A stretch of DNA of 64,000 nucleotides from Bedellia somnulentella. Its lineage: Eukaryota > Arthropoda > Insecta > Lepidoptera > Bedelliidae. Positions 41,101 through 55,273 of the stretch are shown here, in pieces; positions within the stretch are counted from its first letter, which is position 1; every line of letters starts with the position of its first letter. The notes below the pieces were generated by a model that searched no databases, was not told the origin of the DNA, and was given only the letters and a program-made list of their open reading frames with translations. A program made the translations under genes and the position numbers. The stretch spans positions 186,001 through 250,000 of the forward strand of contig OY755171.1 in assembly GCA_963576735.1 (NCBI GenBank), written 5' to 3'.

Positions 41101-44100
41101 TTTTACCAAAAGCTTGAGAAAAACATATTTTTTAAGAAAAATAATACATGAATAAAATATGTTTTACCATTGTCAAATGTTTATCCCTAACAATACGTAA
41201 TATCCAAATAAACGATCTTTTGGTTTCTCCAAAAAGCTCCCCGAAACGCAGCCAATGCAGGCTTCAGGGTCCACGAAAGGGTCGTTTTTGTTAAGATCTT
41301 ATCAATGCCTGACGAGAAGCTATTTAGCTCACATTTCAGGCTTTCACAAATCACTTTGCAAACAGCCAGTTCCACGACAACCACCTTGATACCGATGGTC
41401 TGTGACAGGCTCAGATACTGGTATGTTTTAGCTTCGGAGAGTGCCACCAAGTGATATTCCAGGATCGTCTCTGCAAGTGTGCTCCTCACCAAGTTCAAAT
41501 CCAGAGAGACTCTTCTCCGATCGTTTTCCGTACCATCCGTATCCGGGAGGTTAACAATTGGCTCCCTTCGCACTTTCCGTCCAGAGACAGGGGAAAGAAC
41601 CTGATAGGTGGCTCTTTGTCCAGTAAAAACAGCCTTGCGTTGTAATTGTTCGAGTTCAGCAGCGCTAAAAAGTTCTGAATGCTGTATGTAATCTAATCTC
41701 AGTGTCACTAAAGTTACTCATTGCTTCGTTCCAATCAACATTACTGCCAATTGGGGGAGAATTGCCAATAAGCGTGGACTGTTTTTCAAAAAGTCCCTCA
41801 AAATAATTTTTCCATACCCGTTTCACGTTATTTACATTCGTCGCCAATTCACTCTGTAAATTTTTCACTACATTCACTCTTAACTTTTGGGAATCTGCAA
41901 TTAAAACTAATACTAATTTGCTTCTTCTACCATTTGGGATTAAGCGGTCCTGTTAATGGCTAGGTATTATCAGGGACGTGAACGTTTGCGGTAGGGCATT
42001 TAGTGGGTGTGCTGGATAGATATATAGAACTTAGCCCAATCTTCATTCTTTGAGAAATGGCATAAAGTACTTTAATAGCTTAAACCAGAGTAAAAAAAAT
42101 AGTCGTATCTGTCCTTTTGGCATTGTTTGATTAATTTATATCAGAGAGGTTGATTCGGAATAAGGATTACCTTAAAGGAAAAGCAAGTTAATGCAAAGAC
42201 ATTACAATATTTTAGATATAGAAAGTTTTGTAATGAGGTGGAATCTCACAATGTCATTATTTTTTCACAATAAGAGATCTAAACAATCACAGATCAAGAC
42301 CTTTTCCTGTTAGATACAACATCGTGATTACACTGAATGCTGTGTAGTATCGGCTAAGAACAGCACTACCCCATTCCTTCCGGTGTGTGTACGTAAGAGG
42401 CGACTAACGGTATTGGGGCTTTTAAGGGATTAATGGGCGATGCGGATGGAGACCCATCGACAACAACCTTTAGTTTACCATCTTTTTCCCATGCAACTTC
42501 AAAAAGTGGCTGAGGAATTTCTCATTCCTTAGCTCTGGCTACCCTTTCTAGGGATTTATAGCCGTGAGTATGTGTATGTATGTATACTGAATCTCACCTT
42601 AAAACTTTTTTCATTCTAGATACGTGAACCTGTAAGTTGAAGTTTTGTCAAATTTTTCATTAATATAAGCATTATGTATGAGGCACATGTTGAAAAAAGT
42701 TATCGAACTCACTGATATTGCTTGACGATTTTAATTTGATTTTAATTTTCAAAGCCTAAACTACACTGTTACCACTGTAATATTTAACGAGTGACTTATG
42801 TGGCGGCAAAGGGTAATGGGACTTATTAAGTAATTTTGAGGCAACTTGGTTGAAAACCCATCTGATCTGCAGAAAGAATTCAAAATCTGAGGCTGTGGCT
42901 TCCTTTTTATGAAATTCAAGCCGTGAAATATAAAGAAGTAGGTATGTTAATATATTATTGACTTTGAAAGGTGTTTGGAAAACAAATCTATCAACTGAAT
43001 CATCGTTTTCGTTTGGGAACTATGTAGAATCCAAGATATACTAGCTTACTATAGGCTATACTAGCTTTTGGAAACTTGTTAGTTCTTCATTGTTGCTATA
43101 GCTGTGCAGTGTCGGTTTAGGAAAACACAATAGCCAATATTTTCCCGTGGGTGTAGAAAAAATCGATTTTGAGGTGTAGGATTGTTTAAGTGATTATCGG
43201 GCAATGTGTACCTGTTATTTTGGTTTTCATCCGTCAGTTTATGTATTTATGTGCTAGTTTAAATTTATTTTCATAACGTGACTATTTTTAGCATCGCGTA
43301 AGTAGTCCACATCTGAATATACATACATACATACATACATACATATTCTCACGCCGTTAGTTCCCATTGGGGTAGGCAGAGACTATCGATCGCCACTTCG
43401 TACGATCCTGGCAAACCTCTCTGGCTTCGTTTACATCAATCAATCTTTTCATACATGCTCTTTTATTCTTCATACTGCAGACACCTGCCTTTTTGAGCAC
43501 ATTTTCTATTTGATCCAAATGTGTCCTCCGAGGTCGTCCTCTACTAACATTACCTTCCACATTGGCTCTATATATCTCTTTCACCAATTTACTGTCATCC
43601 ATCCTCTCTATGTGCCCAAACCATCTCAACATTCCTTTTTCTATCTTTCTTACAATATCATCTTTTACACCACACCTTTCACGAATCACATCTGCATATA
43701 AATTTTGTTTATAATATAATCAATACATTTATATTATTTAAGAGTTATTCGAATCGAATAGTAAATATTGCTGCTTTTGTGCGTTTATTTAGTTTGATAG
43801 CTCGGTAGGAAAATCACTTTTTATGTTTGTATGTGTTAAATAATTAATTTAGCGGAGCAACCGGAGCTCCCATGGACTACTAGACCAAATTTTTAAGACT
43901 GATTCAGTTCCCAAAAATATTTCAGAAAAACAGGTCGTCTATGGGAAGTTATGTGTAAATAATGACTTGGCGTTATATAAAATTATGTAGTGTGGGCTTA
44001 AAATAGTACTACCCCATTCGTCCCGTGGATGTTGGTAAGAGTTTTTTTTAGGTGACGTAGATATGGTTTTGCACATGTTGTGCCTGTTATAGCTTTTGAT

Positions 44101-47100
44101 GATGATGAGGTTCTATAAAAGCAATTAAATAAATAAATTTAAACTTCATTAAATTTTTCCATATTTTAGCTAGAGGTATTGTTTCTAATATTATTTTTTA
44201 TTTAAATTTTTATTTTTATTTATTTATTAATTTATATATTTTTTTTTTTTTTAAAGCTGCGTTTTTCCTTTACTTTAGTTTGCAGATAAATTTTATTAGT
44301 AATACATTCCATTCTCAACTGCCTTTCCTTATAATTTGACCAATTCTGGTACTTTGCACCCATCTTGAGAACCCCGCGACCGTGAGTTTGAGAAGGAAAG
44401 AAGATAATAGAATCAGTGTGAATATCTCATGACGGGCCGCTGCGCTGCCGCGTTACATATCGTAACCGGCAAACTGCTCCGGCCTATGAATTATTAAATG
44501 ATATTAAATTCTCAAACCACGCTCAATAATTTTGATCTTACAAACAAGGAGACTTGTGCGATCTTACAATTCAACTCTCCATTTAAGTTTTTTTTTTTTT
44601 TATTTTTCTTCGGAAAACTTACATAATAGCTAAAACAAAATATATAACTTAATGCCAATAACAAGTTTTCACATATTACTATCTAAATGGATAAATATAT
44701 ACAATAATAAATCACAATAAAGCATTTTGCGCACAGTAAACGTAAAAAGACAATTTGTCTTTTCTAAAGTCATATGTGTGGTTAATTTATCATGGTTGCT
44801 AACGGTGAGGGAAAGCATCGTGAGGAAACCCACATGGCTTAGTTGTACTTAGTCATGTGACAGTGTATTCGTACAAAACGGCGATAGGCCTGCCCCCTAT
44901 CACGTGAGTACACTGTCTAAGCAAAACGTGGGTACCTTCTCTGGAAACTAGATGGCGCTTGCCATGTGAGTTCAGGAGTATTGGTACCTCTGCCAACCCC
45001 TTCGGGGATAAACGGCGTGAACGTTTACGTTTACGTAAACGTAAAACAAATTTAACATCACCGTGGTAAGCAAAAGTAAAAAATGGACAAAGCAGCAAAA
45101 CATAACAAAAACATAATTCTTAAATTCCATTGCATAAAACAAATTAACTTTCAAAGAACTGATTCACCAGAGCCGATCTTATAGAATGAGCACTAGAACT
45201 ATATGTCAACATCTAAGTCAATATTGTTTATGCTATGCGTAGATCTAATAACAAAAGAGTTTTTTCTATAATTAGTGTTAACTTTGGGTTCGACCAGTGT
45301 CCAGTCAGACCAGATATTTGAACAAATAAGAACACGAAGCCCATCGCCCGCCACGGCCGCTGCACCCGAGCGCGAGCGTCCTGTCATGTCAACTACATTA
45401 ATAGATTCGCAACAGTTTTAAGAAATAACGATATTTATTTATAATCTTTTTTTGTTTTATAATTATTTTTTTGAAGTAAATGTGTATAATTTCAAAATTG
45501 TTATTCATAATAAAATATTACCTGTTATTCGGTGTGGAGTATCATCATGTGTTACTTTTAACTCTACCAGCACCGTGTACCCTTTATAATATTTATAAAC
45601 AATTAATCATAGAAAGTTTTTTTAGGGTCCAGGCTTCAGGCATGTAAGTCAAACATAATACTACATGTAATTTCTAAGTAATATTTATTAATAATACAAA
45701 TATTTTAAACTATTCCATTACGAAATAAACAAATAGAAGCTAAAGTACCAAATAATAACAATTAATCAATGAATGCTTTTTTTAGGATGAATGGTACAGA
45801 TATGTAAGTCATACATAATATACTTAACACAAGTATTTTAAATTATTCCGTTACGAAATACACAAATAAAATCTAAAGTAACTAATGATGATCCAAAAAT
45901 GATTTAGCAGACAATGACTTCATCCAATTGCCACAAAGAACCGGTGCCGCGTGATAACTTTTGAATTATTCATTCAATTTGATTGGTGATACATTCTCTT
46001 TCAACCTTCTTTACCTCCTAATTTTAACCAATCCTGACACTCTTCGTTCATCTTGAGAACCCCGCAACCACAATATCAATATGAAAAAAAGACTAAAGAT
46101 ACATACATACATACATATACTCACGGCCATCAATCCTAAAAAGGTTTAGCCAGAGCTTCCGAGCTAGAAACTTCTCAGCCACATTTGGAAGTTGATAGGG
46201 GACAAGATGGTAGAAATAAAATATCGTTGGTGATGAATCTCCAACCGCATCGCCCAAAAACACGGTAGTGACATTCTAAGCCGGCACTACACGGTACAAA
46301 AGAATCAGTATAAAAATTTCACGTCTGACGGCTGCCACGTTTTATACTACAACAGTCAAACCTTCAGCCACTCCCAATAAATGAATGATGAACTGCGCTC
46401 GATCATTGTGATCATATAACAAACATTAAGACGGATGCCTGGACACCGATAGAGAGGAACTCCACGTAGCCCTAAACATTTACTATTATATATACATGTT
46501 CTCATCCCTACGGAAGTCCTCTTTACCTTTCATTCCTTCCGGTATACCGCAAAACTATAGTCTACAAAAATTTATCGAAGTAAAAATATTGACTACGCAA
46601 CATCAAACACATATAATTTTAACAAGAACGGAACCACCTTCACAGCCTATTGCGGAAAATGTTTTTTGATAATATTAAAATATTATTTTAACCACGCAAC
46701 CAAACCCTATGAAAATGTCGTGGGACCACCTCGGAAGCATATCCAACCGAACAGAAACACAATATGAGAAATCCATTGCCTAATAACAGAGTAATCAAGA
46801 AATATGAATACAAAAAAAACATACAATCGAATTGACATACATACATATACTCACGCCATTATTTCCCATTGGGGTAGGCAGAGACTATTGATCGCCACTT
46901 TGTACGATCCTGACAAACCTCTCTAGCTTCGTTTACATCCATCAATCTTTTCATACATGCTCTTTTATTCTTCATACTTCGGGCGCCGGCCTTTTTAAGC
47001 ACACACTCTACTTGGTCGAGGTGTGTCCTCCGTGGTCGTCCTCTACTCACATAACCTTCCACATTGGCTTTATAGATCTCTTTCACCAATTTACTGTCAT

Positions 47101-50100
47101 CCATCCTCTCTATGTGCCCAAACCATCTTAACATTCCTTTTTCTATCTTTTTTACAATATCATCTTTCACGCCACACCTTTCACGAATCACGTCATTTCT
47201 CACACGATCACATAACCTTACATTACATTTTTTTTTGAGGGACCTCATCTCTACTGCATTCACTCTGCTCTCATGCTTCTTCTGCCACTCCCAACATTCA
47301 CTGACCATTCATAATCGTAGGGGCCAGAACAGCATCATGCACTGCCATTCGGGCCTTTTCAGACACCGACTGACTAGACATGAGACTATTCAAAGCTCCA
47401 TTTATCGCATTACCCTTCTTCACTATTCTCTCGATATCTTCATTACACTTTCCATCCGTAGTAAACAAACTCCCCAGATATACAAACTCTTTCACTTGTT
47501 CCACTTTCTTACCATTCATTTCAATCACGCATTCGGTCATATTCTCCTCTCTCTCAAAAACTATGGTTTTGGTTTTCTGCACATTCATCCTCATTCCCTT
47601 TCTTTCAAAAGATGCACATGCAATATTCATCATCTCTTGCAACTCTTCAACCGATGATGCAAGTAATACTTGATCATCAGCATATAAGAGGCATTTGATG
47701 ACGAATCCACCCATTCCCAGTCCAAAATCACTTTCACGCAACTCTATCAGACATGTGGTAGATAGTGATGTGTGGACAATCCATGAACAAATTCAAGAGC
47801 CACGTCCCTGTCGGACACCCCTAAAGATACCGAACCAGTCCGTGATTTCTCCGTTTATTCTTACACATACACCTCCCACAAATACTGTCTTACAACCCTA
47901 TCATACGCCTTCTCTAAATCTATGAAGGAGCAATACGACTTTTCGGTGATGCTCCTTAAAGAAAAAAATTGATCCATACATCCCATTTCCTTTCTAAATC
48001 CTGCTTGCACATCCCAAATTTTATCATCCGTTTCATTCATCACTCTGTCAATCAACACTTTTGCATACAATTTACCGACAATGCTGAGTAAGCTGATTCT
48101 ACGGTAGTTTTTAGCCTCCTGGTGCGACCCCTTTCCTTTATATAGAGGCATTACCGCTTTGCACCAGTCTTGTGGCACTTTGCTACTCGACCAGCATTTT
48201 TGGAAACGGAAGTAACACCAGGAAACCACCACCACTTTACCAGCCCTCAGCATCTCGATATTTATCCTGTCATACCCGCTTTTCCTACTTTCATACTTTT
48301 CATTGCTTTCATTATTTCTTCCATACTAATCTCACTATCATCAAAGACACCCATTACTTCATTCCAATCAACATTACTGCCAATTGGCGAAGAAATAGGT
48401 GCATCCTCTTTTTCAAAGTGTCCCTCGAAATAATTCTTCCATACTCGTCAACAACTTTTGCTCTTAATCTTTCATCCACAATTACAAAATCTACCATACT
48501 TCGCTCGCTTCCTCTCTGTCTAGAATACATGTGGATATCTTTGTGTTTAAACAAGATTCCTCTCCAAACATACCTCAATCACTTTCTCACCATTCTCATT
48601 CACCCTTTAATCACCATACTTTCCTAGGATCCTTTCACAATCGTTGCGTGACACAACAACCCACCCATTGAAATCTCCTAGCATAACAATTCTCTCAGTC
48701 TGATCACACCCATTTACAACATCACCTAACAAATTCCAAAACTCCTCCCTCACGGATAGTGATTTAGACATGTCCGGAGCGTACACGCAAATTATGCACA
48801 CCCGGACAAGCTCTAATTTCATCTTTACCCACAGGAGCCTTGGACTCACACTTCATCATCTTTCATGCAATTAGCCATTCTTTCAGATATCAGAATTCCC
48901 ACTCCTTGGCAAGCTCGGTCACTGACATCGACGCCCGAAAAGATCGCTGTAATTTGGCCAAGTTGAGAAACTTCTTTTCCCTTTGCTTCGTCTCGTTCAC
49001 ACATAGAAAATCTAGTTTTCTTTCATTCATAATCATACATTTTTCCTCTAATTTATTATGCATTCCTCCACATACATTCATCGTAGCAAAACGTCTCTTT
49101 AGTCCACTTTTCGCCCCGTGAGAAACCATGGCGCAATGAGTGGCGAGCTACATTGCCGCCTCCGTGTGTATTTCTAGCTGAACACATTTTGGCCCCACGA
49201 AAAGCAAGGGAAATAAACTGTCCATTTAGCCAGAGGCCCGCTTGACTAGGTAAGGTTATTTAGTACCCAGAGTGCACCAGACTTCGGGACGGCGGCACGC
49301 TAACGACCAGACTCACCCCTGGCCACGCATCCCTCGGCACGGCAGATCTTAGATTGGCTTAAGGGCAAAGATGGTAAAAGCCCTATTCCCTTAGTCGACT
49401 CCTACAAAACACCCACGGGAAAAGATGGGGTAGTGCTATTCTATGCCGACACCACACAGCAGAATCGAATTGAATACCTCCTTTTTTGAAGTCGGTAAAT
49501 ATAAAGTTTTTTAATATGACCAATTTTATTGAAATTCGAAGAATATCTGTAAGACGGCAACCGTATAAAATCATCTAAGAATAACTTTTGTAAAGATTTA
49601 TTAAAGACTTAATTAATTTGACTTCAAAGAAACTACACTTTTTTGTTTTAAACTGGTTTCAAGATTGAGAAAATTTTGAATCGTTATTTATTTTTGTATT
49701 TAGTAATAAGTTATGTAACAAGATTCTTTATTATTCGTAACCATTGACATAATTTCCAAATTTACAGGATACAGTAAGTAAATATTTCTAATTCATAAAA
49801 GTTAGGGATGTCTGTACTTTATGCTGATATTCTATTGAAGTTATAAAATAAATTAATAGTTGATATTTTAACTCAGACTCAAGCAAAGTTGCGGGAAGCC
49901 GACGGATGAGGGCAGCACTGGACCGGTCGTTGTGGAGATCTTTGGGGGATGCCCGTGTCCAGAAGTGAACGTTTATTGGCTGATGATGATGATGATTTTA
50001 TAAAAGACAAATGTTGTAGGTCGCCTCGGGACTTGATCTCACACCTGTTTCTATGATGGACGGGTCTTCTACCCATAGAGCTATCACGGTGGTGATGTGT

Positions 50101-53100
50101 GAATTTTTTGGATACCTTTAAAAATGAGATCTGTTATTTTTCTACAAAAAGTTTTATTTGTTCCATTTCAGTATGACGTAAGTATCTAAACTGTAATTTA
50201 ATTATGTGATGCGGTTCAATGAACTTGTGGTGTTCACTTCAATTGGGGCGTAATTTCACAAGTCAATGTAATGGATTAACCTTGATTTTAGGATGTACCA
50301 TTTGGTACAATTGTTAAATTGCGTATTTCTCAGACTTATGCAGTTCAATCCTTCTACAATATGTAGGAGAGTTTTAAAAAACTGTAGGTTTTGACAGTGG
50401 AAGTCAGTTTTGTTGATTGGGTTCTCATACAAACACTACGGCATCTAAATGTAGTACGCAGTTATTTCGGGGACGCGGCAGACCCTTAGTTGAGGTTGCG
50501 ACGAAGACTACCGTGGAAGCGCCGAGGTATAGGGTAAACTGTTATGCATACATGTTACATACAAAAGTAAAAAGGCTAGTAAAGTAGCTAAAGATTACAA
50601 ATTAGACACTCCGACACTTTTGGAACTTAGATAGTTAAAAGATTGTAAGATTAAGGTTAAGTTTTAAGTTGCCATACTACATTTAGTATAATAACATAAT
50701 AATAATAATAAACATAAACTTTCACGCCGAATATCCCCGAAGGGGTTGGCAGAGGTACTAATACTTCTGAACATCACGTGACTTTGTCACCTGGTGTTCA
50801 GAGTACCCACGTTTTGCATGGACAGTGTACTCACGTGATAGGGGGCAGGCCTATCGCCGTTTTGTACGAATACACTGTCACATGACTAAGTACAACTCAG
50901 CCATGTGGGTTTCCTCACGATGTTTTCCCTCACCGTTAACAACCATGATAAATTAACCACACATATGTCTTTAGAAAAGACAAATTGGTGTAGGCCCGAC
51001 CCAGGATTTGAACACTAGTCGTTTGCACGATAACCGAGTGTTCTACCCACTGGGCTATCACGGTTGCTTTATCAATACATAGTATAAAACAAAGTCGCTT
51101 TCGCTGTATGTCCGTATGTATGCTTAGATCTTTAAAACTACGCAACGGATTTTAATGCGGTTTTTTTTAATAGATAGAATAATTCTTAAGGAAGGTTTGT
51201 ATGTATAATAAATGCATAATATAGTAGAGAAACACTGATACATTTAAAGGTTTCTAATGTGATGTCGTAAATAAGCACGTTTTTTTGCGCTTATATTGCA
51301 AACGCTGGCTGAACCCTACGAGATAGACCAAAATAATGTACTACAGTATTGTTCACCTTAAAAAGTTCAACAAAAAAGTCCGCGATGGTATATGTCTATC
51401 TCTTAGGGATAACCCAGGATAACCATTTTTATTCTTTACTAAAAAATGGTTATTTACGAAGTGATTTTAAACAATACAGCATTAATCCTTATCCAATTAA
51501 GTACCTTAAATAAATTGTGCATTTATTATTATAGATCAATATGCTTTTTACAGCATGTAATTTAAGTGAATATTACCGAAGATATTACAAATTTAAAATG
51601 CAGGGTCGTAGTTGTTTGCGCCGGGCGGCGCGTGCCTATATATGTCGATCGCACGCGTTTATCGGAGCTCTCTAGCGAGGAAAATATCAAGAATTAATTA
51701 AACTAATATAGAGAATAGAATAAGTATCTTTTCTTGAGTGTTGAGTGTTTTTCACATGGCCAATTATATGTCGCGCTGTCAAGAGTAACGTCTAAGCAAA
51801 ACATGTTTGTATTGGCTAATGACAAAAAAGCTGTGAACGTTGTGTATAAGGACATTCTGTCGTAGGTATATTTTGCATTGCACCCGTGCGAAGCCGGGGC
51901 GGGTCGCTAGTTTAGTATATATAACTTCAATATATGAAAACAAAACCATCGTTGTAATCCCATATTTATAAAGTGCGTCCATACGGCCTTGAAGGTTTTC
52001 GTAGTCACAATCTAGTATAGGCATCGGTAAATCAATGATGAGATAAAAGAAGCTTGTAAAATTTTGACAAACGTACCCACGTTTTCTTTGGACAGTGTAT
52101 TCACGTGACAGGGGGCAGGCATGTGGGTTTATCGACGATGTTTTCCCAACATACATAAGCAAACTTACACATATGACGTTAGAACAGACAAATTGGTGTA
52201 GACCCGATTATACTAGTGATAGTACGTTTCACGAATGTTGGGTCAGAACGGATTTACTCGTTCTAGCATGTCTTCAGCAACTCCCGTACAATTAAGGTTT
52301 TGAAGAACATTCAGATCTTGCAGGACTAACCGAGTGGCAACTTGTTTAAAATCCAAGTGCTTATTTAAAATAGTACGAAGTGAGTACGAACTGACTCGTG
52401 AGGCACAGATAGTTCGGCTTCTCTAACGGTTTTTTCTTTGCCAAGTTTGATGCTAACCTTTATAGGGTTTTACGTGTGTGTGTGTGTGAATTGTCTCGCA
52501 CATGTGACGTTTATGCTATGACGTTCGTCTCTTATGACCAATCTATTATATTATAAATCTATGTAAAAATCATAATTTATGTAGTCATTCTCATCAAAAC
52601 ATTTCAGCATAATGTAAGTGATATTTTTCATTCATGTTTTCTAAGTGGCGCTACATTCTATTTCATGGGATTCGTTATAAATATTTTTGGGACTAATAGC
52701 GTGACTATATGTATATAAGTTTGTAAAGAAAATTAAAATCAGCAAATAAAAGAATATTAGGCATAAGGTTAACTTTTTGCTATTGAATAACTCTTTGATC
52801 AAAATTTTCCCGATTTCGGTAAGTTTCATAATGGAAGTACATACTTACAATTACTAACTGCTCTAAATCCCTAAAATATTATAAAATATAGTAAAATAAA
52901 GGTTGTTAGTGCTGGGTCTCCAAACGCGTCGCCTAAAAAACACATAAAAGCCCCAAAGAATAAATGTGATAGAGCTATTCTAAGCCGACACTACACAGCT
53001 GAAACTGCTTTGTACTGGAACTATCTGTACATTTTCTTAACATGTATTTTCATTATCACGTTTTTTTTTAAATAAATTTAATGTTATTTTGCTACAAAAT

Positions 53101-55227
53101 GTTTTATACAATAAATTTCAGGGGCAAGTAAGTAAATGACCCATAATTTAATTTTCAAATTATCATTAACTCAATTTAAGAACTTTTGTAAACAGTTGGA
53201 GTTTGTTGAATCAGCCGATCGACCCTAAATGTTTGTGGTATGTTCGTGTTTTCTCTGCTACCATTTACTATGTTCGTGTTTCTCTGCTACCAACAACTAT
53301 GTTCGTGTTTCTGTGTTATTCCAAGTGATGTTTGTTCTTCAGTGATGGAAGGCTTACCGCTACACTGGCCGGCAGCACATCAATCAAGTTTCCTTTTAGC
53401 TTCAAATCAGTGAGTTGAAAAAACTCTGATCATTAGGCTGGAACTGGTGAGGTGTTCAGTCCTTAGTTCTTCCAAGTGGTTTGCTGGCTATTTTCAATAT
53501 TTTGTGGAGATCTGAATGCATTCAGTCTGGGATCAATAATACGATTCCCTGTCCAAGGAATATCGTGTCCTTTTATTCTTTCCTTTCGTATTTTACTAAT
53601 ATCTTCGACAGCTGTTTGTCGGGTCCAATGCTCTCAAAGCACATCAAAGGTTTTTGTTCCAGTGCGATAACTTTGCTATCGTCCACAATTTCACCGATTC
53701 ACAATATATACTATCAAAATATGCTGCTTCTATTTGTATCACAATACTCAAAATTTATACAATTCAATTACAATTTCAATACAACGTCCCGCCATTCCAA
53801 AATCAAAAGTGCAAGTCGAAAAGCTATTTTTATCTCAACTCAACTGTCAATCGATCTGTCACTGTCAATCGCAGACCAAATAAAATATGCCAAAGCCGCG
53901 AGTACATATCTGGCGCGAACAGTTTGATTCATACAAATTTTCTCTTAATATAATTAATAATTATTTGAATTTATATTTATTTATTATATTATGTTTATAT
54001 ATTTACTTATTATGTTATATTTATTATTAAAGTATGTATTTTAAGTACTTTCATTCATAATTATCTTATATATTATTACTTATGTATTTTTAACCTTGAA
54101 AACTAAGTATCTTATTTAGGTATATTTTATTATCATAAAATATTGTTAACATTATTTCCTAAAATCTCTATGCATATTTTCTAATCTTGTAGTGTTTGCT
54201 TGGTCTGGTGGGAATGACAATATAATTCATTTAACTGACATGACAATATAATTTATTTAACTTACTTAATTTCATCTGTATAAATTATCCATATTTCTAA
54301 CTGATGTATAATTGTTTTGTTTTCAATAGTTATTTTAATTTGCGTTTTTCTGTATCGTCTGTATAACAATTGGTAGAAACTTTATAGGTCAAGAACTTCT
54401 CTGTATTTTTATCTTATTTGAAACTAGTGGATCGTCCCAGCTTCGCACGGGTAGCGTTGTTTTTTAAATATCTGAGGTTTCTTTCTTTAGTCACTGCTCA
54501 AGCATTGTGAAATTCAGCGCAATGTTTTCAATTTATTAAAGCACTCCCTAAACAGTGTAGTTTGGTGATTTTGAATGCGCTCTAATGAACGGTTCAGTGT
54601 TTCCGTTTAATAGCAAATTTTGGAATAAAACGCTATGAAGTATTTATAACAATCTAAAAAATAAATCATTACGTGATGTAGGATGCAACTACTGGCGCCA
54701 TCTAGTATGTTATATGTAAATTAGTAAAGATTTGGTTTTGGTTACCGGCGCGATGGCTTATTTTATGTATAATTTCGGTGTTTCTCTACCGATTTCTATG
54801 ATTCTTTTTTTATTGAATAATGTTACCTTTTTTAAATTAGGGATGAGTGAGAGGTTTACAAACGTAAGAGTAAACAAATATAATCAGAATGTTCCAAACT
54901 GCTAAGCTATCAGGAATTACACGTGTTATTGTGAGTCAACCGTAAAAGATAGACATAAACTGTTGAGGATTTTTTTTTAGATAATTTTATGAAGAATATT
55001 TCTGTAATACATGATTTCTATGTAAAATTAACCATTAAGTCTGCACACACGGCGGAAGCTTAAAAAATGGAGTAACATCTCCCGTTTTCCCAAAATTTCC
55101 CAAAATTCCCCTTTACTACTCTGCTGGAAAGTATACAAAAACCTGCCTAGGAGTATAAAGAATAATTTTGCCAAATTTCGTAAAAATCCGTCGAGTAGTT
55201 TTTGTTTCCATAAGGAACATACAAACC

Positions 55228-55273
<46 letters not shown>

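Noticed and set aside
43934..43954. 21-nt open unit after aaaaacag ending at gtaaat
   Set aside because: No pyrimidine tract, weak donor, probable transposon sequence.
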